9,131 nucleotides of DNA, from positions 1 through 9,131 of the forward strand of contig JAFAJR010000292.1 of the NCBI GenBank assembly GCA_019236085.1. The letters are read 5' to 3'. Source of the stretch: Candidatus Dormiibacterota bacterium (GTDB taxonomy: Bacteria > Chloroflexota > Dormibacteria > Aeolococcales > Aeolococcaceae). The notes under the pieces are model-generated. The model was not told the origin of the DNA. It searched no databases and saw only the letters and a list, made by a program, of their open reading frames with translations. A program made the position numbers and the translations under genes. Shown here one piece after another: positions 6,529 to 9,131 of the stretch. Every line of letters starts with the position of its first letter. The first letter of the stretch is position 1.

Positions 6529-6545
6529 GCGGTCACACAGACCGC
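6529..6545. repeat. Perfect 6-bp inverted repeat in the HxlR leader
   Basis: GCGGTC (6529-6534) and GACCGC (6540-6545) are perfect inverted repeats with a 5-base ACACA loop, 29 bases upstream of the HxlR ATG. It could be a leader-RNA hairpin or a second dyad operator. It differs in sequence from the upstream CCATAGTGC repeats. Confidence 0.4.
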
Positions 6546-6574
6546 TCTTCACAACGATAGGATCACTGCACCCG

Positions 6575-6910
6575 ATGGAGTTCGACGCGAGGGAGTACTG
6601 CCCGGTCCACGAGGCAATTCAGGTGCTCCAGGAGAAGTGGACGCTGCATATCGTCCGCGCCTTGCTCGATGGTCCGAAGGGCTTCAACGAGCTGGGCCGC
6701 AGCGTGGGCGGCTGCAACCCGGCGACCCTCAGCCTGCGCCTCGACCATCTCGAGTCCATCGGCGTGGTGCGCAAGACGGTGCACTCGCACATGCCGCCCC
6801 GCACCAGCTACGAGCTGGGAGAGGCGGGCTTCGACCTGCAGCAGGTGGTCGAGGCAATCGACTCCTGGGGCCGGCGGCACCTGGACCGGCCGGCGGTCGC
6901 AGTCTCCTGA
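6575..6910 (+). CDS. HxlR-family winged-helix transcriptional regulator with two cysteines
   Basis: The product is 111 residues, the usual HxlR size, from ATG 6575. Only a weak AGGA (6559-6562) lies upstream, 12 bases away. The family layout is clear: YCPVHEAIQVLQEKWTLHIV (8-27) is the helix containing the near-invariant Cys-Pro and Lys-Trp-Thr. It is followed by LLDGPKGFNELGRSVGGC (30-47), the recognition-helix region NPATLSLRLDHLESIGVV (48-65), a wing with RTSYELGEAG, and a C-terminal dimerisation helix. HxlR proteins act as dimers. Several, including YodB, HypR and QorR, are thiol switches for quinones, diamide or hypochlorite through the N-terminal Cys. Here Cys9 is that residue, and Cys47, at the start of the DNA-contact region, offers a partner. 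It is transcribed divergently from the YceI-exporter operon and its stop overlaps the start of the dehydrogenase gene. It probably controls both directions. Confidence 0.9.
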   Translation: MEFDAREYCPVHEAIQVLQEKWTLHIVRALLDGPKGFNELGRSVGGCNPATLSLRLDHLESIGVVRKTVHSHMPPRTSYELGEAGFDLQQVVEAIDSWGRRHLDRPAVAVS

Positions 6911-8055
6911 CCCGGCGGGTCTTCCTTCTTCTGTGCGCAGGACTGGCCGCCGCCTGCGGCTCGGCTCCGGCGAAGCCGACCCCCAGCGCAACCGCGCCGA
7001 CTCCGAGCCCGAGCGCAACGGCGTCGGCGTCCTCGGCGCCCAATCCCTGCGCCGTGCCGGCTCAGGCAGCGCTCCCGGCGACGATCAGCGCCAATTTCCC
7101 CACCGCGCTAGCCTTCGCGCCTGACGGAAGGCTCTTCTACACCGAGCGATCCGGCACCGTGCGGGTGTGGCAGAACGGGGCCAGCAAGGTGTTCGCCACG
7201 GTGCAGACCGTGACCACCGAGCCCAACGGCACCTACAGCGAGCGCGGACTGCTGGGCCTGGCGCTCAGCCCCCACTTCGCCACCGACCACTACGTGTACG
7301 CCTTCTACTCCGACGCCGACTACCAGTCGCAGCACGTCATCCGCTGGCAGGACTGCGGCGGCAGCGCTGCAAACGCCAGGGTGCTCATCACGCTTCCATC
7401 AGGTGGCGACTGCTGCCACAAGGGCGGCCGGCTTGCCTTCGGCCCTGACGGCAAGCTCTACGTCACTCTCGGCGACGAGCACGACGCGCCGTCGGCGCAG
7501 AACACCTCAGACCCGCGCGGCAAGATCCTGCGTTACAACCCGGACGGGAGCATCCCAGTTGACAACCCTTTCGGTCCGAACAACCCGGTGTGGGCGTACG
7601 GGCTGCGCAACCCGTTTGGCTTCGCGTTCTCGAGCAGCGGGCAGCTGGCCGTCACCAACAACGGACCGTCGGGTGACGCCGGCAGCCCCAGCACCGGCTA
7701 CGACGAGCTGTACCTCGACGTCATGCGGGGCGAGGGATTCCAGTGGCCGCTCTGCTACGGCTACAGCCACCCGCTGGAGTCGTCGTCGTGCGGCGGCAAG
7801 CCAGGCCCCGACTGGAGCAGCGAGCAGGGCACCGTCGTGCCCACCGGTGTTGCCTGGGTCGACGCCAGCGGCCCGGCGGGGTATGCGGACCACCTGGTCT
7901 TCTGCACCTTCGACTACGGCATGCGCATCGTGGCGTCGGCAGGTCCACCGGCCACCGTGGTGGCCGGTCCATCAACGTGCCGCCTCGCGGTCGTCGAGGG
8001 GCCGGACCATGCTCTCTACGTGAGCGACACGGTGGGCATTCACCGGATCGCGTAG
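6907..8055 (+). CDS. Lipoprotein, PQQ-dependent glucose/sorbosone dehydrogenase family (GSDH, YliI-like)
   Basis: The frame is open from 6637, but the part before 6907 is antisense-like noise over the HxlR gene. No ATG, GTG or TTG precedes the signal peptide, so the best start is CTG at 6907, overlapping the HxlR stop as CTGA. This gives 382 residues (~363 of them mature). It begins TRRVFLLLCAGLAAAC with lipidated Cys17, then an Ala/Pro/Ser/Thr linker (18-47). The propeller carries GSDH signatures: FAPDGRLFYTERSG (70-83), ERGLLGLALSPHF (112-124), CCHKGGRLAFGPDGKLYVTLGD (169-190) with His171 as the catalytic base candidate, and NPVWAYGLRNPFGFAF (226-241) with Arg234. These enzymes oxidise aldose sugars or sugar aldehydes outside the membrane using PQQ. 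Eight mature cysteines suggest disulfides. No PQQ synthesis genes are in the window, so the cofactor may be imported or absent. Confidence 0.87.
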   Translation: MTRRVFLLLCAGLAAACGSAPAKPTPSATAPTPSPSATASASSAPNPCAVPAQAALPATISANFPTALAFAPDGRLFYTERSGTVRVWQNGASKVFATVQTVTTEPNGTYSERGLLGLALSPHFATDHYVYAFYSDADYQSQHVIRWQDCGGSAANARVLITLPSGGDCCHKGGRLAFGPDGKLYVTLGDEHDAPSAQNTSDPRGKILRYNPDGSIPVDNPFGPNNPVWAYGLRNPFGFAFSSSGQLAVTNNGPSGDAGSPSTGYDELYLDVMRGEGFQWPLCYGYSHPLESSSCGGKPGPDWSSEQGTVVPTGVAWVDASGPAGYADHLVFCTFDYGMRIVASAGPPATVVAGPSTCRLAVVEGPDHALYVSDTVGIHRIA

Positions 8056-8081
8056 CGCCCGGAATGGCAGCGCAGGGTGGC

Positions 8082-8166
8082 GTCGCTCGTGGCGACCATA
8101 GAGTCGTACGAGGAGCGAGCCGCAAAATTTTTCCCGCGGCGAGCGACGAGAAGATCTCGTGTCGCT
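8082..8166. terminator. Hairpin-rich convergent intergenic region, possible bidirectional terminator
   Basis: This lies between the ends of the dehydrogenase (8055) and the ABC permease (8211). It holds three stems: GTCGC/GCGAC (8082-8086 with 8092-8096), GCCGC/GCGGC around an AAAATTTTT loop (8119-8123 with 8136-8140), and ACGAGA/TCTCGT with a 3-base loop (8146-8151 with 8155-8160). None is followed by a clean T-run, so intrinsic termination is only suggested by position and folding. Confidence 0.35.
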
Positions 8167-8210
8167 AGAGCGATGCCACTCTGCGCTACCGGCAGCTGAC
8201 TGCTACGTGT

Positions 8211-9131
8211 TCAGGTCAATCGCACGCGCGGGTCGAGCACTGCGTAGAAGATGTCCACGACGATGTTCGCCGCCACGACGAAGAACGCGGCGATGAGCAC
8301 GATGCCCTGCGTGAGCGGCAGATCCTGGTTGCCGATGCTCGCCACCACGGCCTTGCCGAGTCCCGGAAGCCCGAACACTGTCTCGGTGATGATCGCGCCG
8401 CCCAGCACTGTGGCCAGGTCGATGCCGAACTGCGTGACGATCGGCGTCAGCGCGCTGCGCAGCGCGTGACGGTACACGACACGGCGTTCGCTCAAACCCT
8501 TGGCGCGCGCGGTGCGGATGTAGTCCTCACCGAGGGTGTCGAGCAGGGAGCTTCGTGATAATCGCGAATACGTCGCCGCGGTGATGAGGGCGAGCGTGAT
8601 CCACGGCAATATCAGGACGTGCGCCCACTGTAACGGGTTCTGCGTGAACGGCGTCCAGTTGCCGGACGACGGGAAGATGGCGATGCCGTGGATGGTGAGG
8701 ATGTAGAAGAACACGTAGAGCAGCAGCAATCCGAGGATGAACGTCGGCATCGACAGACCGGTGAGCACGAACACCGTGGCCGCGCGGTCCACGAAGCTGC
8801 GCGGACGGCGCGCCGCCAGCACGCCGACGCCGATGCCCAGCGCCATCCAGATGATCGCAGCACCCACCGCGAGCGAGATGTCAATCGGCACGGCGTGCAG
8901 GATTGTCGTGGTGACCGGGACCTTCGACTTGTACGACGTGCCCAGGTCGAAGTGCAGGAACACGCGCTGCAGGTAATCGAGGTACTGCTGCCACAGCGGC
9001 CGGTTGAGCCCGAGCTCTTTGGTGATGTTGGCGATGTCCTGGGGCGTCGAGTCCTTGCCGACCAGAAGCGCAGCGGGATCCGGCTGCGACGCGAAATAGA
9101 GCACGAACACCAGGGACACGATCACGTAGAG
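8211..9131 (-). CDS. DppB/OppB-type ABC transporter permease (partial, 5' end beyond window)
   Basis: About 306 residues are visible. The frame continues past the right edge, and the first codons here (Leu-Tyr-Val-Ile-Val-Ser) fit the end of the RRLLYVIVSL-type first helix, so only some 10-15 residues are missing. Numbered from the GTG at 9125, there is an external segment with DIANITKELGLNRPLWQQY (30-48), followed by DLGTSY and five further membrane helices from about 82 onward. The cytoplasmic EAA loop is clear at ~200-222 (EDYIRTARAKGLSERRVVYR), the site that docks the ATPase subunits. It is followed by ITETVFGLPGLGK (246-258) and the ending YAVLDPRVRL. The protein would form a heterodimer with a DppC/OppC permease in a peptide or nickel-type importer. 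Partner genes are not visible: upstream genes lie off the right edge, and no DppC gene follows on the left. The substrate is not deducible. Confidence 0.92.
   Translation of the reverse strand, partial: LYVIVSLVFVLYFASQPDPAALLVGKDSTPQDIANITKELGLNRPLWQQYLDYLQRVFLHFDLGTSYKSKVPVTTTILHAVPIDISLAVGAAIIWMALGIGVGVLAARRPRSFVDRAATVFVLTGLSMPTFILGLLLLYVFFYILTIHGIAIFPSSGNWTPFTQNPLQWAHVLILPWITLALITAATYSRLSRSSLLDTLGEDYIRTARAKGLSERRVVYRHALRSALTPIVTQFGIDLATVLGGAIITETVFGLPGLGKAVVASIGNQDLPLTQGIVLIAAFFVVAANIVVDIFYAVLDPRVRLT

Noticed and set aside
6637..6906. Plus-strand upstream extension of the dehydrogenase across the HxlR gene
   Set aside because: The translated extension is low-complexity Arg/Ala/Gly/Pro, lies out of frame over a clear HxlR gene and would bury the lipoprotein signal.

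Overview
This is a compact, high-GC bacterial segment that is almost entirely protein coding. GTG starts, heavily G/C-biased third codon positions, small four-base stop/start overlaps, a mycothiol-nitroreductase-type thioredoxin-fold protein and two lipoproteins with Ser/Thr/Pro linkers suggest an actinobacterium or a related high-GC lineage such as Dormibacterota or Chloroflexota. That placement is inference from gene style; no rRNA or marker gene is present. I see no tRNA, rRNA, CRISPR array, transposase or insertion sequence.

Left end (1-466, minus strand): two tiny genes lie in tandem. One encodes a 91-residue hydrophobic protein with a layout loosely like VirB2/TrbC-type pilin subunits. 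It is followed after 6 bases by a possible 58-codon gene. Divergent from them (568-1977, plus strand) is a GT87/DUF2029 polytopic mannosyltransferase-like membrane protein. Its last ~58 codons run antisense through the 3' end of the next gene.

Centre (1803-6417, minus strand): a tightly packed leftward operon in the order YceI-family protein, Rv2466c-like DsbA-fold protein with a CPWS active site, a 791-residue fusion of a 14-TM-type DHA2 MFS exporter with a C-terminal cytidylate-kinase-like domain, and a lipoprotein beta-propeller. Gaps are 14 bases, a 4-base overlap, and 42 bases. A divergent HxlR-family regulator (6575-6910, plus) shares a 157-base control region with this operon. The region carries recognisable promoters in both directions and repeated or palindromic sequence overlapping them. 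Directly downstream of the regulator, probably starting at a CTG inside its stop codon (CTGA), is a lipoprotein of the PQQ-dependent glucose/sorbosone dehydrogenase family (6907-8055).

Right end (8211-9131, minus strand): a DppB/OppB-type ABC permease that runs off the window. It converges on the dehydrogenase across 155 bases that contain several hairpins.

The working model is inference. The HxlR protein, which has two well-placed cysteines, would control a divergent regulon for a small reactive or lipophilic compound. YceI would bind an isoprenoid or quinone-like lipid, the thioredoxin-fold enzyme would handle thiol chemistry, the MFS fusion would export the compound, and two surface beta-propellers would act outside the membrane. 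The most unusual single object is the exporter fused to a nucleotide-kinase-like domain.
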